From: Rhizobium sp. FKL33
GTDB lineage: Bacteria > Pseudomonadota > Alphaproteobacteria > Rhizobiales > Rhizobiaceae
Direction: 5' to 3'
Assembly: GCF_005222915.1 (NCBI RefSeq)
Contig: NZ_STFX01000031.1
Location: forward strand, 248,001 to 312,000
Length of the DNA stretch: 64,000 nt
How positions within the stretch are numbered: the first letter of the stretch is position 1; every line of letters starts with the position of its first letter. Below, one piece after another: positions 17,313-25,607 of the stretch. The notes beneath the pieces are model-generated. The model searched no databases. It saw only the letters and a program-made list of their open reading frames with translations, and was not told the DNA's origin. The position numbers were made by a program, and so were the translations under genes.

Positions 17313-18317
17313 ATGACCGATACGAAGGCCGCCATGTTGACCGAAACGCAGGCTCCCGAGGATGAAGCCGAACGCGGGCGCGACGCCGCGGCGCCGCATG
17401 ACATTCCGCCGCTCGGCTTGAAGGATGTCGCTTGGCGCGTGTTCTACGCCATTTTCGAGGATCGCATCTCGCTGATCGCGGCGGGCGTGACCTTCTTTCT
17501 GCTGCTCGCCTTCTTTCCCTCCATGGCGCTTCTCGCCACGATCTACGGTTTCTTCTCCGATCCCAGCGCCATTGCCGGCCAGGTGGGATTTCTGGCCGAT
17601 TTCCTGCCGCCTGGCGGCATGGCGCTGATCACGGATCAGCTCGAGAGCCTGTCGTCCCAGAAGAATTCGACGCTCAGCTTTGCTTTCGCCTCCAGCTTCG
17701 CGCTGGCGCTCTGGAGTTCGTCGAGCGGGATCAAGGCGCTGTTCGACGCCATGAACGTCGCTTATAGCGAAACCGAAAGCCGCAGCATCCTGAGGCTCAA
17801 TGCGGTGGCGCTCGCCTTCACGCTGCTGGCCGTGCTGCTGGCGGCGCTGCTGATCGTGGCAGTCGGCGTCATTCCCGCCGTGCTCGCTTTTCTTCGTCTC
17901 GACAGTTGGCTCGAAACGCTGGCCAGAGTGCTGCGCTGGCCCCTGGCGCTCGCGGTGATGATCGGCATGATCATGCTGGTCTATCGTTTCGGGCCAAGCC
18001 GCGAGCCCGCCAAATTGCGATGGATCACCTGGGGCGCGGGCGTCGCCGCCATTCTCTGGACGATCGCGACGTTCGGCTTTTCGTACTATCTCTCGCATTT
18101 CGCCGATTATAACGCGACCTATGGCGCGCTGGGCACGCTGATCGGCGTGATGATCTGGGTGTGGATCTCGGTGATGATTCTGATCCTCGGCGCGGAAATC
18201 AACGCCGAACTCGAACATCAGACGCTGCGCGATTCGACGACGGGAAGGCCCAGACCCATGGGCGATCGGGGCGCCTACGTCGCCGATACGGTCGGCCGCA
18301 AGGCGGAAAACCTGTGA
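17313..18317 (+). CDS. YihY/virulence factor BrkB family membrane protein
   Basis: A 334-aa integral membrane protein with about six spans, preceded by a 30-40 residue cytoplasmic tail. Family motifs include AAGVTFFLLLAFFPSMALL, SSGIKALFDAMNVAY and GALGTLIGVMIWVWIS near the C-terminus. Once annotated as ribonuclease BN, the family is now regarded as of uncertain (possibly transport) function. GGAGGGATGAGAA precedes the ATG. The downstream 24-residue peptide gene may be co-transcribed and ends in a terminator. Confidence 0.9.
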   Translation: MTDTKAAMLTETQAPEDEAERGRDAAAPHDIPPLGLKDVAWRVFYAIFEDRISLIAAGVTFFLLLAFFPSMALLATIYGFFSDPSAIAGQVGFLADFLPPGGMALITDQLESLSSQKNSTLSFAFASSFALALWSSSSGIKALFDAMNVAYSETESRSILRLNAVALAFTLLAVLLAALLIVAVGVIPAVLAFLRLDSWLETLARVLRWPLALAVMIGMIMLVYRFGPSREPAKLRWITWGAGVAAILWTIATFGFSYYLSHFADYNATYGALGTLIGVMIWVWISVMILILGAEINAELEHQTLRDSTTGRPRPMGDRGAYVADTVGRKAENL

Positions 18318-18415
18318 GCCGGAATCCGCTAATTCAACGGGATGCGGGCCGGTCCTTGGGAACCTTACGCATTCCCGCGTGTTCATCACGTGTGATCAAC
18401 AGGAGGCATCCCATC

Positions 18416-18490
18416 ATGAACAACCTGATCTGGCTCGTCGGCGCCGTCGTTATCGTCCTTGCGATTTTGTCGTTTCTCGGCCTCCGCTGA
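18416..18490 (+). CDS. Small membrane peptide, 24 aa
   Basis: A 24-codon gene encoding one membrane helix: MNNLIWLVGAVVIVLAILSF and then LGLR. AGGAGG lies about 9 bases before the ATG, and a strong terminator follows 60 bases after the stop, so it looks like a real transcription and translation unit rather than a random frame. Very short single-span proteins of this composition, ending in FLGLR, seem familiar from other alphaproteobacteria, but I cannot name a family. It lies 98 bases after the YihY/BrkB gene. Confidence 0.7.
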   Translation: MNNLIWLVGAVVIVLAILSFLGLR

Positions 18491-18550
18491 GGCGAATTTC
18501 GCTGTCCGACGAACGTTTGGGCAGCGCTCGCAGCAAAAGCGCCTTCATGA

Positions 18551-18577
18551 AAGCGGCTTTCCCGGAGCCGCTTTTTT
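18551..18577 (+). terminator. Rho-independent terminator after the 24-aa gene
   Basis: Stem AAGCGGCT (18551-18558) with AGCCGCTT (18566-18573), 7-base loop, followed by T6. Ends transcription from the YihY/BrkB and small-peptide genes. Confidence 0.88.
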
Positions 18578-18601
18578 GTTGTCTGTTCGTCGGCAGACAT
18601 G

Positions 18602-18626
18602 AAAAACCCGGCCAGTGCGGCCGGGT
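18602..18626 (-). terminator. Rho-independent terminator of the DUF3618 operon
   Basis: On the minus strand, ACCCGGCC pairs with GGCCGGGT around a 5-base loop and is followed by T5. It lies 27 bases after the stop of the DUF3618 gene. Confidence 0.88.
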
Positions 18627-18652
18627 CTGGTAGGCTTTGGCTTATACCGGGA

Positions 18653-19639
18653 TCAGTGGGTGTTCGGCCGTCCGTTGGCGCCGAATGTCTCCCGAACGCT
18701 TTCCCGGGCCGCGCCCTGAACGTTGGAAGCGACTTCGGCGACCTTCTGATAGGTGTCGGCCGCCACGCGTTCGCCTTCATCCAGGACATCGGATGTCTTG
18801 CGCGCCAGCGTGTCTCGCGCCTTGTCGCCGACATTGCCGACCGTCTCGCCTTCGATTTTCGTATGCGGCAGGGCTGCGCCGATCGCCGCGCCGATCGCAA
18901 AAGCCAGCGCGCCGCCGACCAGCGGCTGGTCGCGGAACTGGCGGGTCAGCATGTCGCTCATGCGCGCCGTCTGATCCTGCAGCCCGTGATAGGTGGCGTT
19001 GGAGCCGTTTCTGATCGACGAACCCAGGTCGGACACGCGTTGGCGGGTTTCGCGCCAGGCGCCGGCGGTCCAGCCGGACGCTTCGTCGAGCAGGCGGCCG
19101 GCCTCGTCGCGGATATCCGAGATCTGCTGGCCGGCGGTGTCGGCAAAACCGCGATAGGTCTTGCCGGTTTCATCGACGAAATGACCTGCCCGGCGACCCG
19201 TGGCGTCGGTCAGCGCGCGGAAACGTTGGCCGGCGTCGTCGGTGAAATGGCTGTAGCTGGAGCCGTTTTCTTCGAAGGCGGGACCGACGCGGCGCACCGA
19301 ACCGGTGATCGGCGCAAGCGGATAGAAGGCTTCGTCGATGCTGTCGTCATGGGCTCGCGCGCCGTCTCGCTCAGAGGAGGCGGGCATCGCCTGATTCGCC
19401 ATCATCCATGCCAGGCTCACGCCCATAAGCGCCACCGGCATGGGATTGCTTTTCACGGAGCGGCCGAGATTGGAAACGAATTCGGCGCTGCCGCTCGTCT
19501 TCATATAGCCCAGCACTTCGTCGATCATCTGTCCGGGCGACAGGCGCTCCTGGATGGCGTCGAGCTTTTCTTCGATTCGACGGCGGTCGCCGTCGATGTC
19601 ACGTTCGATGTCTGCGGGGTCGCGGTCTGATAGAGCCAT
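18653..19639 (-). CDS. DUF3618 domain envelope/stress protein
   Basis: A 328-aa protein beginning with a DUF3618 region: DPADIERDIDGDRRRIEEKL followed by DAIQERLSPGQMIDE. The centre has one membrane-like segment near MPVALMGVSLAWMMANQAM, then long helical stretches rich in Ala/Asp/Glu/Arg that resemble LEA or apolipoprotein-like amphipathic repeats (AGQRFRALTDATGRR, GKTYRGFADTAGQQ). A second hydrophobic patch is in LVGGALAFAIGAAIGAALP. It is the last of three overlapping genes; its ATG overlaps the holin-like stop by one base. Probably an envelope-linked stress factor, with function unproven. Confidence 0.78.
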   Translation of the reverse strand: MALSDRDPADIERDIDGDRRRIEEKLDAIQERLSPGQMIDEVLGYMKTSGSAEFVSNLGRSVKSNPMPVALMGVSLAWMMANQAMPASSERDGARAHDDSIDEAFYPLAPITGSVRRVGPAFEENGSSYSHFTDDAGQRFRALTDATGRRAGHFVDETGKTYRGFADTAGQQISDIRDEAGRLLDEASGWTAGAWRETRQRVSDLGSSIRNGSNATYHGLQDQTARMSDMLTRQFRDQPLVGGALAFAIGAAIGAALPHTKIEGETVGNVGDKARDTLARKTSDVLDEGERVAADTYQKVAEVASNVQGAARESVRETFGANGRPNTH

Positions 19640-20052
19640 CAGAGTCTCTCCTTCACGATCTTGGCGTCGCGCTGAAGCGACGATGAGGTGCGGTCGAGCG
19701 AAAGGTCCGAGCCGCGCAGCGTATTGAGGCCGCTCGCCATCAGTCGCCAGGCGACAAGCGCCACCACGACGCCGACGATGACGGCCGACAGGGAATTGGC
19801 GTTCGGTTCGGTCATGCCCTGCGCAACGAAGAAGGCGCCGAGGCCGGTGACCAGCGCCGAAAGCAGCACGCCGACGGCGCCGATCGCAAAGACCGCGCCG
19901 ATCGCCAGCATTTCGACCCCGCCCATGGCGTGCGAAATCTTTTCTGAGGTCTCCGCCTTAGCGAGCGCTATTTCCTTCCTGAAAAGGCTGGAAATATCGC
20001 TGACAAGGCCAGACACGAGTTCGGTCAGCGGTCGATTGTCAGTATTGGACAT
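19639..20052 (-). CDS. Holin-X family (phage holin superfamily III) membrane protein
   Basis: A 137-aa protein with an amphipathic N-terminal helix (LVSGLVSDISSLFRKEIALA) and two strong membrane helices, the layout of the Actinobacterial Holin-X family. The name is historical: in alphaproteobacteria these genes sit in chromosomal operons with DUF3618 proteins and not in prophages, and no phage gene is near here. Middle gene of the operon, overlapping the upstream gene by 14 bases. Likely a membrane remodelling or anchoring partner of its neighbours (inference). Confidence 0.82.
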   Translation of the reverse strand: MSNTDNRPLTELVSGLVSDISSLFRKEIALAKAETSEKISHAMGGVEMLAIGAVFAIGAVGVLLSALVTGLGAFFVAQGMTEPNANSLSAVIVGVVVALVAWRLMASGLNTLRGSDLSLDRTSSSLQRDAKIVKERL

Positions 20053-20668
20053 TGGCGCGGTCTCCCGGGAATGGCGTGCTGGCGACGGTGGTGTCGGCGA
20101 GCGCGGCGGAATTGTCGCGTCGGTCGAGACCAGGGGTCGGCATGTGTGACTGGCTCTGGGTTTCCCGGTCGCGCCGTCGAGCGGAGGCGGTCACGAAGCG
20201 GCTGGCAGCCAGGCCGGCGACCGCGGCGATACCAAGAAAGGCCAGTGGCTGCCGGCGGCCGTAATCCTCGGCCATCGCAGCGATTTCACCCATGTCGCGG
20301 CCTTCGATGTCGGATGCGAAGCTGCGGATGCTGGAGCCGATGTCGCCGGCATAACGGCCCATGGCGGCGCCGTCGCCGTTCTGCATGTCCCGGCCGGTGC
20401 GCTCGAGCGCGTCGCCGAGGCTCGACAATTGCTGGGCCAGAAAGTTTTTCTGTTCGTTGGCTGCTTCGGCGGCCTTGTCGGTCGCCTCATCGATCTTGGA
20501 GGCGGCGGCTTCGCGAACGGCGCCGAGATCTTCCGTCGCCTGGCGCTTGATGTCGCCCAGGCTGGGGGCGGATGCGGCGTCGGACGGTTTTGCCTGCTCG
20601 CCGACCAGGGAGCCCTGGCCGGTTTGCTGCCGCGACGCGGGGTCGCGGGTCATGTCGTTCTCGCTCAT
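20039..20668 (-). CDS. Nutrient-deprivation-induced-like protein
   Basis: A 209-aa protein with a polar, low-complexity N-terminus, a long Ala/Glu/Lys-rich helical region (about 40-135, such as ASKIDEATDKAAEAANEQKN), one membrane segment (PLAFLGIAAVAGLAASRFV) and a polar tail. Rhizobial homologues are annotated as nutrient-deprivation-induced proteins and lie in the same order with the holin-X and DUF3618 genes. Function unknown; probably an inner-membrane stress protein. First gene of the three-gene operon. Confidence 0.72.
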   Translation of the reverse strand: MSENDMTRDPASRQQTGQGSLVGEQAKPSDAASAPSLGDIKRQATEDLGAVREAAASKIDEATDKAAEAANEQKNFLAQQLSSLGDALERTGRDMQNGDGAAMGRYAGDIGSSIRSFASDIEGRDMGEIAAMAEDYGRRQPLAFLGIAAVAGLAASRFVTASARRRDRETQSQSHMPTPGLDRRDNSAALADTTVASTPFPGDRANVQY

Positions 20669-20770
20669 GGATCTCTCCCGGATACAGTCGACCCGTCCTG
20701 ATTGACGGGCGCTGGTCTGTAACTTGCGGAAGAGGCTGTAAGTTCCTGCCGTCAGCTCAAGCTGTGTTGT

Positions 20771-21592
20771 TCAGCCTGCGTTTCGCTCGCGAAGGCTCTT
20801 TTCGATACGCCTCAGGCCGAGAGACAAGCCGATGGTCAGCACCAGATAAATATAGGCGACGATCGAATAGGTTTCGAAGAAGCGGAACGAGCCGGAGGCG
20901 TAGACCTTGCCCATCTGGGTGATGTCGGCGACGCCGAGCACGGAGACGAGCGAGGAATCCTTGACCATGGCCACGAAATCGTTGGAGAGCGGCGGAAAGA
21001 TAACCTTCAGCGCCTGGGGAAAGATCACCAGCCGGAAGCGCTGGCTGCGCGACAGGCCGAGCGCCTTGGCGGCCTCGATCTGGCCCTTGTCCACCGATTG
21101 GATGCCGGCGCGGAAGATCTCGGCGATGAAGGCGGAATAGGCGATCATCAGGGCGATGATCGCGCGCCACATCAGCGAAACGTCGCGCACCATCATCGGC
21201 TCGATCAGACCGGCGCTCGTCAGCGGCGCGGTCAACCAGTTCCAGGCGGCAACAAAGCCCGGCGCGCCGACGAATGCGATGTAGAACAACAGCACCAGCA
21301 CCGGCACGCCGCGGATGAGCTCGATATAGAAGCGGGATATCTGCCGGAGCGCCTTGGAATCGGACAGACCGAGCAGCGCCACGCCGAGGCCGAGCAGCGT
21401 GGCCAGCGTAAAGCCCGCCAGCGTCACGAAGATCGTGATGCCCAGTCCCTTGGAGACGGTGGTGAAGACTTGCGCATAGAGATCATTGGCGACGATCACG
21501 CCACCAATGCCAACGCCAATGAAGGCGAGCGCGACCAACCACCATGGGAAATCGGTCGCGCCCGCCTGTTCGTTCGTGGGGGCTGCCGCCAT
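20771..21592 (-). CDS. Polar amino acid ABC transporter permease
   Basis: A 273-aa HisM/GlnP-type permease. It has about five to six membrane spans and the ATPase-contacting EAA loop EIFRAGIQSVDKGQIEAAKA followed by LGLSRSQRFRLVIFPQA. The substrate is presumably an amino acid. It lies 10 bases after the binding-protein gene. No gene for the matching ATPase is present on either side, so it may use an ATPase encoded elsewhere. Confidence 0.93.
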   Translation of the reverse strand: MAAAPTNEQAGATDFPWWLVALAFIGVGIGGVIVANDLYAQVFTTVSKGLGITIFVTLAGFTLATLLGLGVALLGLSDSKALRQISRFYIELIRGVPVLVLLFYIAFVGAPGFVAAWNWLTAPLTSAGLIEPMMVRDVSLMWRAIIALMIAYSAFIAEIFRAGIQSVDKGQIEAAKALGLSRSQRFRLVIFPQALKVIFPPLSNDFVAMVKDSSLVSVLGVADITQMGKVYASGSFRFFETYSIVAYIYLVLTIGLSLGLRRIEKSLRERNAG

Positions 21593-21602
21593 CGGGGATG
21601 AC

Positions 21603-22400
21603 TTACTGGCCCATCTTGTAGTCGAGGAACCACTTCTTGTTGAGCGCGTCCATCGTACCGTCGGCCTTCATCGCGGCGATCGCGGCGTTGACCGGGGCGA
21701 CGAGATCGGAGCCCTTGGGGAAGATGAAGCCGAAATCCTCGGTGCCGAGCGGTTCGCCGACGATCTTCAGGGCGCCGTTGGAGGCGTCGACATAGCCCTT
21801 GCCGGCGGTGCTGTCGGTGAGCACGAGATCGACGTCGCCGGCTTTCAGGGCCTGAACGGTGGCGCCGAAGGTTTCGAACAGCTTGATGCGCGGGTTCTGC
21901 TCGTTGCCGTCAAGCACTTCGTAGACGGCGGTGTAGAACGGGCTGGTGCCCGGCTGTGCGCCGACGAGGCCGCTTTCCAGCGTCTTGAAGCTCTTGGCGT
22001 CGGTGAAGCGGGTTTCGTCGCCGCGCACCAGCATCAGCTGCTGCGAGCGCATATAGGGTTCGGAGAAGTCCACCTTCTGCTTGCGGTCTTCCTTGATGGT
22101 GATGCCGGTCATGCCGACATTGTACTGGCCGTCCGACACGGCCTGGATCATCGCATCCCAGGAGGTGTTCTGATATTCGACCTTGAAGTTCAGGCGCTTG
22201 GCGATCTCGTCCATGGCGTCATATTCCCAGCCGATCTGCTTGCCGGTCTTGGGGTCGACGAATTGCAGCGGCGGATAGGCGTTTTCGGTGACCACGATCA
22301 CCTTGCGGCCGCCGAGATCGGGCAGTTCAGCCGCGTGCGAGGCAAACGGGGCGGCGATCAGGGCGGCAAGACCGATAAGGAAACTGCGACGCAGCGTCAT
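21603..22400 (-). CDS. Amino acid ABC transporter substrate-binding protein
   Basis: A 265-aa periplasmic binding protein of family 3. Signal peptide at 1-24 ([20 protein letters not shown], cut after SHA), then two lobes with [38 protein letters not shown] and the hinge region. The start at 22400 has GGAG at 6 bases; the longer frame has no signal. It is transcribed before the permease and would capture a polar amino acid. Specificity cannot be read from the sequence. Confidence 0.93.
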   Translation of the reverse strand: MTLRRSFLIGLAALIAAPFASHAAELPDLGGRKVIVVTENAYPPLQFVDPKTGKQIGWEYDAMDEIAKRLNFKVEYQNTSWDAMIQAVSDGQYNVGMTGITIKEDRKQKVDFSEPYMRSQQLMLVRGDETRFTDAKSFKTLESGLVGAQPGTSPFYTAVYEVLDGNEQNPRIKLFETFGATVQALKAGDVDLVLTDSTAGKGYVDASNGALKIVGEPLGTEDFGFIFPKGSDLVAPVNAAIAAMKADGTMDALNKKWFLDYKMGQ

Positions 22401-22471
22401 GGGAAACTCCGAAATTTGTGGCGGCAAACCCTGTCACAAAAGAGCCATTCTTGGCAAGGAGACGTTAGCTC

Positions 22472-22966
22472 TCAGTAAAGCCCATCGGCAAGAAAGTCGT
22501 CGAGATAGGCGTCGAGGCTTCTTGGCCCGGAAAGCGCCTGCCGCATCCAGGCCTTGCGCTCATGTTCGAGGACGATCGCCTCCCAGACGCAGGCCGCGAA
22601 GGGGCCATCCACCCGGGCGAAATCCAGTGGATGGGCGCTCGTCGACCGCGACAGAATCCGGCAGCCGATGCCGCTTTCGATCCACCAGTCGAACAGCAGC
22701 CAGTTGTTGGCCGAGGCCTCGCCGTTATGCAGGATCACCGAGCCGACGCCGAAATGCGGCGTCGCGTCCATCTCGGCCTGCAGCGTTCGGCAATAGGCTT
22801 TGGCCGCTTCGACGATGTCGGGACGGGCTGCGTAAGGCGGGTCGTTGACATGAGCGCTGATCAGCGTCAGCTTGAAGCGTTTGTCCGCGAGCGAAAAAAC
22901 GCCCGCAGATCGGAAGCGCCGCTCCGCGTAGACAGGCTCACGCGACAGCGGCAACGCTTCGGTCAT
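22472..22966 (-). CDS. Unknown protein translationally coupled to purK
   Basis: A 164-aa soluble protein starting MTEALPLSREPVYAERRFRS. The start ATG overlaps the purK stop (ATGA), so it is made from the purEK message. The sequence is compact with many aromatic residues (ANNWLLFDWWIESGIGCRIL, VWEAIVLEHERKAWMRQ) and looks like a real globular domain. I do not recognise a family. No signal peptide or membrane span. Confidence 0.72.
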   Translation of the reverse strand: MTEALPLSREPVYAERRFRSAGVFSLADKRFKLTLISAHVNDPPYAARPDIVEAAKAYCRTLQAEMDATPHFGVGSVILHNGEASANNWLLFDWWIESGIGCRILSRSTSAHPLDFARVDGPFAACVWEAIVLEHERKAWMRQALSGPRSLDAYLDDFLADGLY

Positions 22967-24030
22967 GTCGAAGCGGGGCCGGTCAGGCGGGTGATATGGC
23001 CCATCTTGCGGCCCGGCCTTGGTTCGGTCTTGCCATAGAGATGGATATAGACGCTCTTCTGGCGCGCCCACTCTTCCACGCCATGGATGTCGTCGCCGAT
23101 CAGGTTCTGCATCACGCAATCGCTGTGACGGGCGGGGTCGCCGAGCGGCAGGCCGGCGACGGCGCGGATATGCTGCTCGAATTGCGAGATGACGCAGGCC
23201 GCTTCCGTCCAGTGTCCGGAATTGTGCACGCGCGGCGCAATCTCGTTGGCGATCAGCGCGCCGCCCTGGCCGACGAAGAATTCGATGCCGATGACGCCGA
23301 CATACTCAAGGCCCGCCAGCAGCCGTTCGGCGGCGTCGCGCACCTGGGCTGCGACATGGGCGTCGATGGCGGCGGGCAAAGTGGATGTGTGCAGGATGCC
23401 GTTGCGATGGACATTCTCCGCCGGGTCGAAACAGACGACGACGCCTTCAGCATCGCGGGCGGCGATCACCGAAATCTCGCGTTCGAAAGCGATGAAGCTT
23501 TCCAGGATCAGGGTCGCGCCGCCGAGCCTGTCGAAGGCGCCCTCAGGGCTGTCGCCTGGGCGAAAAAGGATCTGGCCCTTGCCGTCATAACCCAGCCGGC
23601 GCGTCTTGAGCACGCCTTTGCCGCCGAATTCCGCCAAAGCGGTTTCGAGATCGGCCTGGCTGTTGACTGCGCGGAAATCAGCGGTGGGGATGCCGACGGA
23701 ATTGAGATAGCGCTTTTCGGTCAGCCGGTCCTGGGCGACTTCGAGCGCGAACGGCGGCGGATAGACCGGGACGCTGTCGGCCAGCCGCCGTGCGGCGCCG
23801 ACCGGCACATTCTCGAATTCGTAGGTAACGACGTCGCAGCGCGCGGCAAGCTCAGCCAGCGCGGCCTCGTCGTCATAGGCGGCGACGATCTGGCCATTGG
23901 CGAGCTGCGCCGCCGGGCAATCGGGCGTGGGCTCGAGAATGAGGGTGCGGAAATTCAGCCGGCTCGCGGCCATGGCCAGCATGCGGCCCAACTGGCCGCC
24001 GCCGATGATGCCGATCGTCTTCGCGCTCAT
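22963..24030 (-). CDS. purK: N5-carboxyaminoimidazole ribonucleotide synthase
   Basis: PurK (355 aa) uses ATP and bicarbonate to carboxylate AIR to N5-CAIR in purine synthesis. It has the ATP-grasp N-terminal loop IGIIGGGQLGRMLAMAASRL, VKTRRLGYDGKGQ-like KTRRLGYDGKGQ, and the metal-binding IEFFVGQGGALIANEIAPRVHNSGHWT. The start at 24030 begins at the family-typical position; the longer frame to 24114 overlaps purE and is not conserved. One base separates it from the purE stop. Confidence 0.96.
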   Translation of the reverse strand: MSAKTIGIIGGGQLGRMLAMAASRLNFRTLILEPTPDCPAAQLANGQIVAAYDDEAALAELAARCDVVTYEFENVPVGAARRLADSVPVYPPPFALEVAQDRLTEKRYLNSVGIPTADFRAVNSQADLETALAEFGGKGVLKTRRLGYDGKGQILFRPGDSPEGAFDRLGGATLILESFIAFEREISVIAARDAEGVVVCFDPAENVHRNGILHTSTLPAAIDAHVAAQVRDAAERLLAGLEYVGVIGIEFFVGQGGALIANEIAPRVHNSGHWTEAACVISQFEQHIRAVAGLPLGDPARHSDCVMQNLIGDDIHGVEEWARQKSVYIHLYGKTEPRPGRKMGHITRLTGPAST

Positions 24031-24031
24031 C

Positions 24032-24526
24032 TCAGAGATCCACCGGATGTTCCGCCACCGAGGCGCTTTGCTCTTCGCGCCAGGTGTCGAGCCTGTCGGC
24101 CAGGTCGTCGTCATAAAGCGCCAGCACGGCCGCGGCGAGAAGGGCTGCGTTGACCGCGCCCGCGCGGCCGATCGCCAGCGTTCCCACGGGAATGCCGGCC
24201 GGCATCTGCACGATCGACAACAGGCTATCCTGTCCCGAAAGCGCCTTGGATTGCACCGGCACGCCGAAGACCGGCAGCGGCGTCATGGCCGCGGCCATGC
24301 CGGGCAGATGCGCCGCGCCGCCGGCGCCGGCGATGATGACCTTGAAGCCTTCGTCGCGGGCGGTCTTGGCGAAATTCACCAGTCGGTCCGGCGTGCGATG
24401 GGCGGAGATGATTCGCGCTTCATAGGGAATTTCGAGCGCATCGAGCGTGTCGGCGGCGTTTTTCATGGTCTCCCAGTCGGACTGGCTTCCCATGATGATG
24501 GCGACGGGCGGCTTGGAGAGCGTCAT
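24032..24526 (-). CDS. purE: N5-CAIR mutase, catalytic subunit
   Basis: PurE (164 aa) moves the carboxylate of N5-CAIR to C4, giving CAIR. The class I signature is clear: [34 protein letters not shown] with the catalytic His, and [20 protein letters not shown]. It is followed directly by purK; together they form the two-enzyme bacterial route. A DUF465 gene lies 13 bases upstream on the same strand and may share the transcript. Confidence 0.97.
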   Translation of the reverse strand: MTLSKPPVAIIMGSQSDWETMKNAADTLDALEIPYEARIISAHRTPDRLVNFAKTARDEGFKVIIAGAGGAAHLPGMAAAMTPLPVFGVPVQSKALSGQDSLLSIVQMPAGIPVGTLAIGRAGAVNAALLAAAVLALYDDDLADRLDTWREEQSASVAEHPVDL

Positions 24527-24539
24527 GAACGGGCTTTCG

Positions 24540-24743
24540 TCAGGCGATGATGTCGGGGATGATCTGGTCTTCGACTTGGCTGAGCTTGTCCTTGATCGCC
24601 AGCTTCTTCTTCTTCATGCGCTGGATCCGAAGCGCGTCGCAGCCGGTTGCGATCATCGCGTTGATCGCCACGTCGTAATCCTCGTGCTCCTGCCGCAGTC
24701 TCGCCGCATTCAATCTAAGCTCAGCCTGCTCCTGATCGGCCAT
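24540..24743 (-). CDS. YdcH/DUF465 family small protein
   Basis: A 67-aa helical protein with the DUF465 pattern: [20 protein letters not shown] then [20 protein letters not shown]. The family forms short helical hairpins of unknown function. It is upstream of purE on the same strand. A second DUF465 gene is divergent from it (24967-25143). Confidence 0.88.
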   Translation of the reverse strand: MADQEQAELRLNAARLRQEHEDYDVAINAMIATGCDALRIQRMKKKKLAIKDKLSQVEDQIIPDIIA

Positions 24744-24966
24744 TCGGTCCCGTCCCCATTCTCTTTGTCTTCGGCGGCAAGCGCCTGTAGTCCTGCCACT
24801 TGGCAGATTTCGCTCCTAACACGAATCATCCGCTAACGGGAAGTTTTCCTTTCCGATGAAATGGGCTTCGACAAACGGGGTGTTACGTGGCAGACTCCTC
24901 GTGTTGCAGCCTGAAACATCCGGCGGAGGATGGCCGGGTGTGGGCCGAACCAAAAGGAAACTGCCC

Positions 24967-25143
24967 ATGACTATAGAAGCTCATATTCAGACGCTCGAAA
25001 AAAAGCATGGAGCCCTTGAAGCCGAACTGCATTCCGCAATGCTGCATCCCGCCACAGGCGACACGACCATCAGCAAGATCAAGAGAGAGAAGCTGAAAAT
25101 CAAGGACGAGATCGAACGGCTGCGTAAACAGACACGTCACTGA
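24967..25143 (+). CDS. YdcH/DUF465 family small protein, second copy
   Basis: A 58-aa protein starting MTIEAHIQTLEKKHGALEAE, with the classic LEKKHxxLExE first helix and KIKREKLKIKDEIERLRKQT second helix of DUF465. AAAAGGAAACTGCCC precedes the ATG. It is divergent from the other DUF465 gene; the 223-base spacer between them holds no other gene I can support. Confidence 0.9.
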   Translation: MTIEAHIQTLEKKHGALEAELHSAMLHPATGDTTISKIKREKLKIKDEIERLRKQTRH

Positions 25144-25270
25144 TCCGACCATCCCCCCAAACTCAAAAGGGTCGCCTTCCCGTTTCCGCAAGTCCGTATT
25201 CGCGTCAATTCGGGAGCCGCGCAAGGCGGCCCATTCCAGGACAGGTCACGCCTGCGCCACGGCGCTCAGA

Positions 25271-25531
25271 TCAAGTGGACCAGAACTGATCCAGCCAGAA
25301 GCCGATTTTCTGAAAGCCCTGCGGGTTGATCGCATAGATCCGCTTCGTGCCCTGGCTCTCCACAGTCACCATGTGACAATCCAGCAAAGCCTTGAGATGC
25401 TGCGACACCGCCGGTCGGCTGACCGGCAGCAGCGCCGCCAATTCATTGACAGTACGCGGCGCTCTCCGCAATTCCTCCAGGAGGAAGCGGCGATTGGAAT
25501 CTGAAATTGCTGCGAAAGGATCTGCGCTCAT
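25271..25531 (-). CDS. ArsR-family transcriptional regulator
   Basis: An 86-aa winged-helix protein, almost only the DNA-binding domain: FLLEELRRAPRTVNELAALL, the recognition helix region VSRPAVSQHLKALLDCHMVT, and the wing SQGTKRIYAINPQG. Metal-binding Cys pairs of the ArsR/SmtB type are absent, so the signal is not an obvious metal. This resembles the short regulators paired with SRPBCC/AHSA1 proteins, but no such gene is next to it. Its immediate downstream neighbour on the opposite side is a TauE/SafE gene on the same strand. Confidence 0.85.
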   Translation of the reverse strand: MSADPFAAISDSNRRFLLEELRRAPRTVNELAALLPVSRPAVSQHLKALLDCHMVTVESQGTKRIYAINPQGFQKIGFWLDQFWST

Positions 25532-25607
25532 TGGCGAAAAGCTAAGCCAGACTTCGAGCGCTCACAAGTCTTTTTTGTGCATCGCATTTAAAATTTCTGC
25601 ATTGCAT

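Noticed and set aside
19639-20052. Prophage remnant suggested by the holin-like gene
   Set aside because: No lysin, structural or integrase gene is near; the holin-X family occurs in chromosomal stress operons.
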